64,000 bases of DNA from Alphaproteobacteria bacterium HT1-32 (GTDB lineage Bacteria; Pseudomonadota; Alphaproteobacteria; Rhodospirillales; HT1-32): contig WJPL01000001.1 in assembly GCA_009649675.1 (NCBI GenBank), positions 2,190,469-2,254,468 on the forward strand, given 5' to 3'. A program made the position numbers and the translations under genes. The notes under the pieces were generated by a model. The model saw nothing but the letters and a program-made list of their open reading frames with translations, did no database searches and was not told the origin of the DNA. This document shows positions 36,339-44,789 of the stretch, in pieces. Within the stretch, counting starts at the first letter, position 1. Each line of letters begins with the position of its first letter.

Positions 36339-37781
36339 ATGAAACTGGAACCCATACGCCCCTGGCGCAGTCTGTCTGCGCGTCTGCTGGTGCTGACCGT
36401 GTTCTTTGTGATGGTGGCGGAGTTCATGATTTACGCGCCGTCGATTGCCCGGTTTCGGCTTGATTACCTGCAGGACCGGATTTCGTCTGCACATCTCGCC
36501 AGTCTGGCACTGAAAGCCTCCAGCAATGAAACCGTTGGCGCAGAGCTTGAAGTTGAGCTGCTGAAACATGTGATGGCCCATGGTATCGCGCTGAAGGGGC
36601 AGGGGCGCCGGGAATTGATGCTGGCGTCAAAGATGCCGCCGGAGGTCGACAAGTCCTACGACCTGCGCATGGCAACAATGCTTGATTTGCTGGTGGATGC
36701 CTTTGCCACCCTGGTCCGGACAGATAACCGGGTGTTGCGGGTTGTCGGCAGGGCGCCACAGGATATGTCGATTCAGGTCGAAGTGCTGCTGGATGAGAAG
36801 CCGCTGCGCCGGGCGATGCTGAAATTCTCATCCCGGATCATCCAGCTTTCAATCGTGATTTCCCTGTTCACGGCCGGGCTGGTTTATCTCAGCCTGCAAC
36901 TGATGATGGTCCGGCCCATGCGCCGGATCACGGCCTCTATGGAACAGTTCCGGTCCGATCCGGAGAACCCGGATGTGACCATCCAGCCGAGCGAGCGCAG
37001 TGATGAAATTGGTGTCGCGCAGCGTGAACTGGCGGTCATGCAGACGGCGCTGCGAAATGCACTGCACCAGAAGAATCGCCTGGCAGCGCTGGGTGAAGGC
37101 ATGACCAAGGTCAATCACGACCTGCGCGGCATGCTGGCCACGGCGATGCTGGCCTTCGACCGGCTGGAGCAAAGCGAAGATCCGGAAATCCGGCGTGTGG
37201 CACCGCGTATCATCCGGGCAATCGACCGCGCTGTCGCCTTGTGCAGCAAGACCATGCGCTATGCCCGTGAAGGGCCGGAGGAGGCCAGTCCGACCAGTTT
37301 TAATCTGCATGACCTGATTGCGGAGGTTGGGGAAGCGCTCTCGCCGTCTGTCGGGCTGGATGACCCGTTTGAGCCGGCCGGTGACAAATCGCCGGAGGCA
37401 GAATGGCTGTGGGTCAATAACGTCCCGGCAGACTTTGTCGTGACGGCTGATCGCGCGCATCTGTTCCGGATTGCCGATAATCTCGGGCGCAATGCGGTGG
37501 AGGCCGGGGCCAGGACGGTGACCTTCACAGCCTCGACCGAGCCCCGCCGGCAACGGCCGGGATTGCGGTTTGTGCTGACTGTCGCTGATGACGGGCCGGG
37601 TATTCCGGAGAAAATCAGCGAGAACCTGTTCAAGCCGTTCTCTGCCTCGACGCGTAAAGGTGGCTCCGGTCTCGGGTTGTCGTTATCGCGGGAACTGGTG
37701 CAGGCGCATGGCGGTGACATCATCCTGACCCGAAACAGCCGGAATGGCTGTACCTTCCGGCTGTCGATCCCGATGCCCTGA
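36339..37781 (+). CDS. Membrane sensor histidine kinase (orphan)
   Basis: Protein of 480 aa: membrane helix 1 (about 15-37), a periplasmic sensor region of roughly 130 residues without a recognised fold, helix 2 (about 167-190), HAMP (MMVRPMRRITASM), a dimerisation domain with H260 in KVNHDLRGML, and the ATPase domain with N box IADNLGRNAVEAG, G1 DDGPGIP and G2 GGSGLGLSLS. It starts 19 bases after the disulfide reductase and belongs to the same transcription unit. No response regulator is adjacent, so its partner is encoded elsewhere. The cluster suggests sensing of a membrane or redox condition, as inference only. Confidence 0.87.
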   Translation: MKLEPIRPWRSLSARLLVLTVFFVMVAEFMIYAPSIARFRLDYLQDRISSAHLASLALKASSNETVGAELEVELLKHVMAHGIALKGQGRRELMLASKMPPEVDKSYDLRMATMLDLLVDAFATLVRTDNRVLRVVGRAPQDMSIQVEVLLDEKPLRRAMLKFSSRIIQLSIVISLFTAGLVYLSLQLMMVRPMRRITASMEQFRSDPENPDVTIQPSERSDEIGVAQRELAVMQTALRNALHQKNRLAALGEGMTKVNHDLRGMLATAMLAFDRLEQSEDPEIRRVAPRIIRAIDRAVALCSKTMRYAREGPEEASPTSFNLHDLIAEVGEALSPSVGLDDPFEPAGDKSPEAEWLWVNNVPADFVVTADRAHLFRIADNLGRNAVEAGARTVTFTASTEPRRQRPGLRFVLTVADDGPGIPEKISENLFKPFSASTRKGGSGLGLSLSRELVQAHGGDIILTRNSRNGCTFRLSIPMP

Positions 37782-37793
37782 CAGGTCCTGTCC

Positions 37794-39017
37794 TCAGTCC
37801 AGGGCGAAGACGACGCTTTTCAGCGGGCTTGAATCGGTCAGCAGCGGATGTGCGGGATGGTCCGGTGACGGGCCGGCCATGCGAATCAGGCGACAGGACC
37901 GGCCTGCGGCATTCAGCCCGGCCGCAACTTCGGCGACCAGCCGGTCAATGCCGATAACCGGTGAGCGTGAGGCAAGATAGAGATATCCGCCGGCACTGAT
38001 CAGCTGTCCGGCCAGCCGGGCCAGTTCCCGGTATTCCAGTTCTCCCCGGTCTGCTTCCTTGCGGGTCAGGACAAGCGGCGGCGGCGTTATGGTCACGAGG
38101 GCATAGCGTTCGCTCAGCCCGCTGCGCTCGATCAGTTCGGCAGTCGGATTACCCGACGAAATGACCGACCGGTCGATGGCCTTGTTGATGCGCGCATTGT
38201 GCAGTGCAAGTGACAGGTCTGTTTCATTGGCGCAGATGGCTGTCACCCGGTCAGCCGAGTTTGCCGCAGCGATGGCAAGACCACCGGCCCCGGCAAACAG
38301 GTCCAGCGCCTTGCCATGAAACTTCAGTCCGGCAATGAATTTCCGGTCGTCACGCTGGTCAAAGCTCCAGATATCGCCTTCCTCGCGCATCAGGTCGACC
38401 CTGAATCGGAAGCCGTTTTCCGAGATTTCCACCGGCTGATCGATGCTGCCGGCTGCCAGATGGACATATTTCGGCAGACCTTCGGTGTCCCGGAACCGGT
38501 GATTGTTCCGGAGGACGACGGCATCAGCCTGCAGGACGGCCATGATGACCGGCAACAGGCGCTCCATACCGGCAGTCATTGCCTGAATCACGACCTTGCC
38601 CTTGAAGCGGTCAATGACGAGCCCCGGCAGCCCGTCGGCCTCACCATTGACCAGACGGTAGAAGGGATCGGAAATACAGGCCTCCCGGACAGCCAGCGCG
38701 CGGGCAATGCGACGCATCAGAAAATCATCGTCGATCACGGTGTTTGATTCCCAGTCGAGTATCCGCAATGACGCCAGTGACCGGGGGTTGAAGGTTGCGA
38801 CACCGACCGCATCGCCATCGCCGGTCATCACCGTAACGATACTGCCGGGGTCCAGCGATTTGGTCCGCTCATCCATGTCGATGGAGTTGGAATAGAGTAT
38901 CGGCATTCCTTCGCCGACGCGTTTTCCGCGACCGGATTTCAGTCGAACAATCGACCGTTTCCGGGGATCATCCGCAGGATGAGGTGTCATGCTGTCTGGG
39001 TCGATCCGGTCAGTCAT
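37794..39017 (-). CDS. RlmI-family SAM-dependent methyltransferase with altered catalytic motifs
   Basis: Protein of 407 aa with the RlmI architecture: an N-terminal PUA domain (about 22-95), a middle domain (RLVNGEADGLPGLVIDRF) and a Rossmann methyltransferase domain (SFDQRDDRKFI, LDLFAGAGGLAIAA as motif I). RlmI makes m5C1962 in 23S rRNA, using Asp-Pro-Pro in motif IV and a catalytic Cys in SCS. Here motif IV reads TITPPPL (Thr311 for Asp) and the SCS segment reads ASRS (349-352; Arg for Cys). SAM binding may persist while m5C chemistry is doubtful. It overlaps ggt upstream by 4 bases. Confidence 0.75.
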   Translation of the reverse strand: MTDRIDPDSMTPHPADDPRKRSIVRLKSGRGKRVGEGMPILYSNSIDMDERTKSLDPGSIVTVMTGDGDAVGVATFNPRSLASLRILDWESNTVIDDDFLMRRIARALAVREACISDPFYRLVNGEADGLPGLVIDRFKGKVVIQAMTAGMERLLPVIMAVLQADAVVLRNNHRFRDTEGLPKYVHLAAGSIDQPVEISENGFRFRVDLMREEGDIWSFDQRDDRKFIAGLKFHGKALDLFAGAGGLAIAAANSADRVTAICANETDLSLALHNARINKAIDRSVISSGNPTAELIERSGLSERYALVTITPPPLVLTRKEADRGELEYRELARLAGQLISAGGYLYLASRSPVIGIDRLVAEVAAGLNAAGRSCRLIRMAGPSPDHPAHPLLTDSSPLKSVVFALD

Positions 39018-40723
39018 TTGTCTTTTGGTCCTTCCAGCACGACGCCTTCACGACGCGGGTCTGCGCCGCCGTCCGGTCCGGCTGTGGTGAGGCGAATGCC
39101 ATGCAGCCCGGAATTCAGGCTGCGAATACTGACGTTGTGGCCGAGAGCTTCCAGTGAAGTTTTCAGCTCTGCGGCTGCTGTTCCCTCTTCCAGATCGGTC
39201 TGGCCGTTACGATTGATCACATGCGGCAGGTTGATGGCCTGCTGCATTGAGAGATTCCAGTCGATCACACCGATCAGTGTTTTGGCAACATAACCGATGA
39301 TCCGCGATCCGCCGGGCGACCCGACAGCCATGCGGAGGCTGCGATCCGGGGCCAGAACCAGTGTTGGTGACATCGAACTGCGGGGGCGTTTGCCGGGCTC
39401 GACCCGGTTGGCAACAGGCATGCCGTCTTTATCGGGGCTGAAGGAGAAATCGGTCAGCTGGTTGTTCAGAATAAAACCACGGGTCATCAACCGCGCACCA
39501 AAGGCATTCTCGACGCTGGATGTCATGGAGACAGCATTCCCGTCTGCATCAAGGACCGAGAGATGAGTGGTCGATTCCCGTTCGAAATCGTCCTGCATGG
39601 GGGTGAGTGAACCGTGGTCCTGTGGCGGGGTGCCGGCTTCAGCCTTGCCGATGCTGCTTTTGAGACTGATCTGTGCGGCACGGCTTTTCAGATAAGCGGG
39701 GTCCAACAAGCCTTTCAGAGGGGCCGGAACGAAATCGGTGTCTGCGAGATAGAGATTACGATCTGCAAAGGCCAGCCGCCCGGATTCTGCAATCAGATGG
39801 GCTGCTGACAGGCTGTCGGGGGCCATTGCTGCGAGGTCATAGCCTTCAAGCAGACCCAGCATTTGTGCGACTGTCACACCGCCGGATGAAGGTGGCGGCA
39901 TGCCACAGATGTGATTATTCCGATAGAGTCCGCAGACCGCCTGTCGTTTGACCGCGCGATAACCGGACAGGTCTTCCAGTGTCATCAGCCCGGGATTACG
40001 GGTGGCTTCCTGAACTGTCCGGACGATATCGGCGGCAATGGCACCATTGTAGAATTTATTGGCTCCACCCTGTGCCACCTGTTGCAGTACGTCTGCATAG
40101 GCCGGGTTGCGCAATAGCGAACCGACGGGAAGTGCCGTGCCATCGGGCTGATAGAAGTAGCTGCGGGTGGCGTCGAAGGTCGTCAGACGTTTCGCATCGC
40201 GATCAATCAGGTAATGCAGTCGCGGAGACACCTGAAAACCGTCGGTGGCCAGCCGGATTGCCGGGGCGAACAGATCAGCCCAGGGCAGCTCTCCGTGATC
40301 CTGATGAGCCAGCTCCAGCATGCGCAACAGACCGGGTGTTCCGACCGACAGTCCACCGACCACGGCATCGTAGAATTTCCGCGGCTTACCGTCAGGTCCG
40401 AGAAACATGTCGGCGGTTGCCGCAGCGGGGGCTGTCTCGCGTCCGTCATAGGCGTCGATGGCCTGATCGCCGGCACGGTAATGCATCAGGAAGCCACCGC
40501 CACCGATGCCGGAACTCTGTGGCTCAACCAGACCAAGGACAAGCTGGGCCGCAATCGCGGCGTCAACGGCGCTGCCACCAGCGGCCAGAATATCCAGTCC
40601 GGCCTGTGCCGCATGCGGATTTGCCGCCGAAACCATATATTGGCCACCCGGTTGTGCCCGGGATGCCGGAGACAGCAGAAGGGTGCTGCAAATCGCAAGG
40701 AGGACAAGTCTGGTGAAGGTCAT
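39014..40723 (-). CDS. ggt: Gamma-glutamyltranspeptidase
   Basis: Periplasmic N-terminal nucleophile hydrolase of 569 aa that cleaves glutathione and other gamma-glutamyl compounds. A signal peptide (LVLLAICSTLLLSPASRAQ) precedes the large subunit (SSGIGGGGFLMHY, MPPPSSGGVTVAQML). Autocleavage should occur before T385 in ESTTHLSV, freeing the nucleophilic threonine; the small subunit contains VSMTSSVENAFG and SPGGSRII. The start at 40723 was chosen because it begins the signal peptide. Coupled by overlap to the RlmI-like gene downstream. Confidence 0.93.
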   Translation of the reverse strand: MTFTRLVLLAICSTLLLSPASRAQPGGQYMVSAANPHAAQAGLDILAAGGSAVDAAIAAQLVLGLVEPQSSGIGGGGFLMHYRAGDQAIDAYDGRETAPAAATADMFLGPDGKPRKFYDAVVGGLSVGTPGLLRMLELAHQDHGELPWADLFAPAIRLATDGFQVSPRLHYLIDRDAKRLTTFDATRSYFYQPDGTALPVGSLLRNPAYADVLQQVAQGGANKFYNGAIAADIVRTVQEATRNPGLMTLEDLSGYRAVKRQAVCGLYRNNHICGMPPPSSGGVTVAQMLGLLEGYDLAAMAPDSLSAAHLIAESGRLAFADRNLYLADTDFVPAPLKGLLDPAYLKSRAAQISLKSSIGKAEAGTPPQDHGSLTPMQDDFERESTTHLSVLDADGNAVSMTSSVENAFGARLMTRGFILNNQLTDFSFSPDKDGMPVANRVEPGKRPRSSMSPTLVLAPDRSLRMAVGSPGGSRIIGYVAKTLIGVIDWNLSMQQAINLPHVINRNGQTDLEEGTAAAELKTSLEALGHNVSIRSLNSGLHGIRLTTAGPDGGADPRREGVVLEGPKDK

Positions 40724-40877
40724 GCTATTCCCTGTGTCGGCATTGTCGATAGGCGGCCTGCGCCTGTCCGGCAACAGTAAACCCGTTGTACCGGGAGGTC
40801 ATTTTGTTTGCGGCGCGACGTGCTATAGATAATTCTTGTGTCGGAAATATGCCGTCTATGGTGCGGGAGGATTATTA

Positions 40878-41612
40878 ATGGGACTTCCCAAGATTGTCAG
40901 TCTGCCAAGTCCGAGTTTTCGGAATTGTGGCCCCTGTGATGTGTGTGAGGCCCGCGAACTGTCCTTCTGTTCCGCGCTTGAGGCAGGCGAAATCCATCAC
41001 CTTGCCCGGATACTGACCACCATTACCGCGGAAACCGGTGCCGTTCTGTATCACGAAGGCGATGATGCAAAACATGTCTATAACGTCACGGCAGGCTGCA
41101 TAAAGCTGCACAAGATGTTGCCGGACGGGCGGCTGCAGATCATCGGTTTTATGTTTGAGGGTGATTATCTGGGGATGCCCCAGACGCCGGAGTACAAGTC
41201 GACAGCACAGGCGGTTGACGATGTGAAGCTCTGCCGGTTTGGCCTGAAGGACTTCCGGGTATTGTCGGAAGAACATCCGGAGCTGGGGCGGCGTTTGCTT
41301 GATATGGCGCGGACCGAAATCGATGCGGCAGGTGAACAGATGCTGTTGCTGGGGCGGAAAACGGCAAAGGAACGCCTGGCCTCTTTCCTGCTGCGTCTGT
41401 CCGAAGGTCAGGCCCGGCGGGGTCGCCCTTCCAATCCCGTCGCACTGCCCATGAGCCGGGGGGACATTGCCGATTATCTGGGGCTGACCATCGAGACGGT
41501 CAGCCGTACCTTCACATCATTCCGCAAGACCGGACTGATTGAATTGCCGGATAAATCGCACGCCTTCCTGAAAGACACAGACGGTTTACTGGAGATTGCC
41601 GCAAACGAATAG
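40878..41612 (+). CDS. fnr: FNR-type Crp/Fnr regulator with Fe-S cluster cysteines
   Basis: Oxygen-responsive regulator of 244 aa. Cysteines 17, 20, 23 and 31 are in the N-terminal segment and C119 (VKLCRF) lies where E. coli FNR has C122, so a [4Fe-4S] site is likely. The cyclic-nucleotide-like beta barrel is at about 45-135, and the helix-turn-helix has SRGDIADYLGLTIETVSR with the E-x-x-S-R recognition residues that read TTGAT half-sites. Alphaproteobacterial FnrL/AadR-like proteins control microaerobic respiration. A GGGAGG ribosome site sets the start. No clear FNR box is seen upstream of it. Confidence 0.87.
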   Translation: MGLPKIVSLPSPSFRNCGPCDVCEARELSFCSALEAGEIHHLARILTTITAETGAVLYHEGDDAKHVYNVTAGCIKLHKMLPDGRLQIIGFMFEGDYLGMPQTPEYKSTAQAVDDVKLCRFGLKDFRVLSEEHPELGRRLLDMARTEIDAAGEQMLLLGRKTAKERLASFLLRLSEGQARRGRPSNPVALPMSRGDIADYLGLTIETVSRTFTSFRKTGLIELPDKSHAFLKDTDGLLEIAANE

Positions 41613-41640
41613 TTTTTGGCCGGACCTGTTCCGGTGGCGT

Positions 41641-43125
41641 TCAGCTTATCTGTGCCGAGGCTTCCTGTACCTTGAATGTCGCCTCATTGACGCGGTTCGC
41701 CGAACCAACGATTTCGCTCAGCCCGCTGGCGATTGAATCGACGCCGTTGGAAGCAGTCTGCATGTTGCCTGACATCTCGTCGGTTACGGTTGATTGTTCC
41801 TCGACGGCGGCGGCAATCGCTGATGAAATCTGACTGAGTTCAGAGATTGAATCGGAAATGGCGGCAATGGCACCGACCGAAGCGTCGGTCGATTGCTGAA
41901 CCTCGGTGACGAGCCCGCGAATTTCCCCGGTGGCTTTTGCTGTCTGATTGGCGAGGTTCTTGACCTCTGAGGCAACCACGGCAAACCCTTTGCCTGCTTC
42001 ACCGGCCCGGGCGGCTTCAATGGTGGCATTGAGGGCCAGCAGGTTGGTCTGTTCAGCAATATCGTTGATCAGTTCGATGACATCACCAATCTTGCCCGCC
42101 GCCTTTGCCAGTCCGGCGATGGTTTCACCGCTCTGACTTGCCTGATCCACGGCTTCGTTACTCATCTGTGATGCCCGGACGACCTGACTGCTGATTTCCC
42201 GTACTGATGCTGACAGCTCTTCTGACCCGGCGGCGACAGCTTGTACGTTCGAGGAGGTCACTTCTGCTGTAGAGGCCGCACTGGTGACCTGACTGGTGAC
42301 GATTTCCATTTCCTGAACAATCCTGACCAGATCGGCATTGATGGATTTCTGGACTTCTTCCCGGCGCAAGCGATCATTTACCATCTCGGTGATGTCCGAG
42401 GCAAATTTAACGACCTTCAGAAGCTGGCCGTTTGGCCGTCTGATCGGGTTGTAGGTCGCCTGAATCCAGAACTCCTGACCACCCTTGCGCAAGCGCCTGA
42501 ATTCACCGGCCTGAAATTCACCCCGATTGAGGGCTTCCCAGAAGCTCCTGTAATCAGACGATGCCGCATAGGTACTGTCGACGAAGATACGGTGATGCTG
42601 GCCGATGATTTCTCGGGCGTCGTATCCGGTCGCTTTGAGGAAGTTTTCATTCGCCCGCAGAATCGTGCCATCAAGATTGAATTCGATAACGGCCTGCGAC
42701 TTGTTGATCGCATTGATCTGGCCTTCGTGATCGGCGTTCTGCCGTTTCTGGGCAGTAATGTCGGTGGCAAACTTTATGACTTTGTACGGTTTGCCTTTGC
42801 TGCCGAGGATCGGATTGTAGGAGGCCTGAATCCAGACGCCCTGACCGTCTTTGCGAACCCGGCGATATTCGGCGGACTGATAGTTGCCGTCCCGCAGGGT
42901 TGACCAGAAGGCTTCATATTCCGGTGACTTTGCTTCCTCCGGATCGACAAAGATCCGGTGGTGCTTACCCTTAATTTCACTCAGCTCATAGCCAAGTGCC
43001 TGCAGAAACAAATCGTTCGCGGTGATAATCGTACCGTCCATATTGAATTCAATGGTCGCCTGCGATTTGCCGATGGCGGCCATTACAGCCTCCAGTTCGC
43101 GAATCCGTGCTGAAAATGGCAACAT
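41641..43125 (-). CDS. Soluble PAS-PAS methyl-accepting chemotaxis protein
   Basis: Cytoplasmic chemoreceptor of 494 aa without membrane helices. Two PAS domains (about 15-130 and 137-250) are near repeats of each other: [14 protein letters not shown] / [14 protein letters not shown]-like starts, then KHHRIFV / QHHRIFV and WIQASYNPI / WIQATYNPI. The signalling hairpin contains [22 protein letters not shown] and [19 protein letters not shown] domains may sense redox or a small molecule. A paralogue with the same plan lies at 46743-48209. No cheA/cheW genes are present. Confidence 0.93.
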   Translation of the reverse strand: MLPFSARIRELEAVMAAIGKSQATIEFNMDGTIITANDLFLQALGYELSEIKGKHHRIFVDPEEAKSPEYEAFWSTLRDGNYQSAEYRRVRKDGQGVWIQASYNPILGSKGKPYKVIKFATDITAQKRQNADHEGQINAINKSQAVIEFNLDGTILRANENFLKATGYDAREIIGQHHRIFVDSTYAASSDYRSFWEALNRGEFQAGEFRRLRKGGQEFWIQATYNPIRRPNGQLLKVVKFASDITEMVNDRLRREEVQKSINADLVRIVQEMEIVTSQVTSAASTAEVTSSNVQAVAAGSEELSASVREISSQVVRASQMSNEAVDQASQSGETIAGLAKAAGKIGDVIELINDIAEQTNLLALNATIEAARAGEAGKGFAVVASEVKNLANQTAKATGEIRGLVTEVQQSTDASVGAIAAISDSISELSQISSAIAAAVEEQSTVTDEMSGNMQTASNGVDSIASGLSEIVGSANRVNEATFKVQEASAQIS

Positions 43126-43271
43126 GATTTTATCCCCTGACTACCTGCCCGTTGAGAGGAATTAAGTCATAAGGAAATCGACAGATCATGCATAGTGAGG
43201 GGAAACACGTATGGTCCCGTGATTATGCAAATAATAAGAGAATAGTCGCTCCGGATATCAAGTCCGCCAGC

Positions 43272-44375
43272 CTACCAGCCGTTGACGCGCGGCCATTCCG
43301 TGGTCAGTTCACCGTCTTCGATGACGTGGTAACGGTCATAGGCGGCAGACGTCATGCAGACATGGTTGGGCAGGATGCGCATCTGGCTGCCGATCGGCCA
43401 GGCCTCAAAATCAATCGGTCCGGTGCTCTCGACGATGCCATGTTCCTGATGTACGTCGGCAATGATCATCTCGGGCGCACCCTTTACCATGCCGTAGCCC
43501 AGATCACGGGGTAGTTTCGCGGTTGACCGGTCTTTCGACAGCGCCAGCCCCCCGGCATCAATCAGCAGGCGGTTTTCGTCTTTCCGGTGCCGGATAACCG
43601 TTGCCAGTACGCTGACTGCAAGGTCATCAAGGCTGCAACTTCCAATGCCCGCCTGGAACAGGTCACCGAACAGATATACGCCCGGCCGCATCTCCGTGAC
43701 GCCATCAAGGTGACGGGCATACAGGGCGGTGGGGGTTGAGCCGACGCTGACAACCGGACAGGCATGGCCAGCCGCCCGCAGGCGTGTCGCGGCATCGACG
43801 GCTCCGGCCCGTTCCTCTTCGGCGATCTGTTCGACCGCCGCAATGTCGCTGGCGCCATAAGAATGCCCGGCATGGGCCAGCACGCCGCGCAGATCGACAG
43901 TGCCGTTTGCGGTCAGGGCAGCTGCGATTTCCATCAATGCGGGGTCATCCGCAAACACACCGCCGCGTTCACCGCCGGTATCGACTTCAATATGAACGGC
44001 AAAATGATGGCCATGTGCGGCGATGGCCCGTGCTGTCTCCACCTCGTCGACGATCAGGCCGATATTGGCGCCGCGATCCATCAGGGCGGCGACGCTGTCC
44101 AGTTTGCCGGGGGCGATACCGACGGCATAGGTGATGTCGGTGAACCCTGCCGTCAGGAAATAGTCTGCCTCCCGCAGGGTAGACACGGTGATCCCGCCGA
44201 ACTGTCCGCGTGTCGCCACCCGCCCGACCTCCGCCGATTTGGAGGTCTTGAGATGAGGCCGCAAACGCACCCCCAGCTGGTTTGCGCGTTCACTCATCCG
44301 CGTAGCGTTATGTTTCAGCCGGTCACGATCCAGCATCAGGCAGGGGGTTGGCAGAGGAAATGTATCAGGCATCAA
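43272..44375 (-). CDS. PLP-dependent D-threonine aldolase / D-serine dehydratase-like enzyme
   Basis: Fold-type III PLP enzyme of 367 aa. The PLP lysine lies in RPHLKTSKSAEV; GVLAHAGHSYG and VSVGSTPTALY supply other cofactor contacts; the metal site is the C-terminal HVCMT (H-x-C). Members cleave D-threonine to glycine and acetaldehyde or dehydrate D-serine; 3-hydroxyaspartate aldolase is a further possibility. It overlaps the cupin gene upstream by 11 bases (8 if the second ATG is used), so the two are co-expressed. Confidence 0.8.
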   Translation of the reverse strand: MMPDTFPLPTPCLMLDRDRLKHNATRMSERANQLGVRLRPHLKTSKSAEVGRVATRGQFGGITVSTLREADYFLTAGFTDITYAVGIAPGKLDSVAALMDRGANIGLIVDEVETARAIAAHGHHFAVHIEVDTGGERGGVFADDPALMEIAAALTANGTVDLRGVLAHAGHSYGASDIAAVEQIAEEERAGAVDAATRLRAAGHACPVVSVGSTPTALYARHLDGVTEMRPGVYLFGDLFQAGIGSCSLDDLAVSVLATVIRHRKDENRLLIDAGGLALSKDRSTAKLPRDLGYGMVKGAPEMIIADVHQEHGIVESTGPIDFEAWPIGSQMRILPNHVCMTSAAYDRYHVIEDGELTTEWPRVNGW

Positions 44376-44733
44376 TTGTCTCGAATTCAGCAGGGGAGGT
44401 GATTTCCAGGATCTCGCAATCGTCGGAACAGCTCATCAGTTCGTGGCGTATGCCCGGCGGCTGGTGGACACAATCCCCGGCCACAAGATCATGTTCTCCA
44501 TGTCCGTCATAGCGAAACCGGACAGTGCCTTTCAGAACATAGAAGATCTGGAAATCGAGGGGATGGCGATGAAAGCCGGTGCCGTCTGTGCAAGCCTGTT
44601 TGGCGCGGATGACATGAGCCATGTAGCGGCCTTCTGTGGCATCCCTGATGCCTAGGTCGCGGTACTCGAAAAATGACCGTAATCCACCATCGTCAAATTT
44701 ACCGTCTGCTGCCTTGCTGATGCTGAATTTCAT
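44365..44733 (-). CDS. Cupin-domain protein
   Basis: Single-domain cupin of 122 aa. Metal-site motif 1 is GFHRHPLDFQIFYVLKG and motif 2 lies in GDCVHQPPGIRHELM. No substrate can be named: small cupins include isomerases, dioxygenases and binding proteins. The start at 44733 (MKFSISKAADG) was chosen over one 20 codons upstream that overlaps the kinase gene further. It lies between the HTH-kinase gene (56 bases upstream) and the D-threonine aldolase-like gene, which it overlaps. Confidence 0.8.
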   Translation of the reverse strand: MKFSISKAADGKFDDGGLRSFFEYRDLGIRDATEGRYMAHVIRAKQACTDGTGFHRHPLDFQIFYVLKGTVRFRYDGHGEHDLVAGDCVHQPPGIRHELMSCSDDCEILEITSPAEFETIDA

Positions 44734-44789
44734 CCGGTTTCCATCCTTGCTCTGATAATTGACGAGGATAACCCGGCAGGGAGACCGCG

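Noticed and set aside
35114-36427. 437-codon minus-strand frame
   Set aside because: Antisense to the disulfide oxidoreductase gene, whose motifs and coding pattern are certain.
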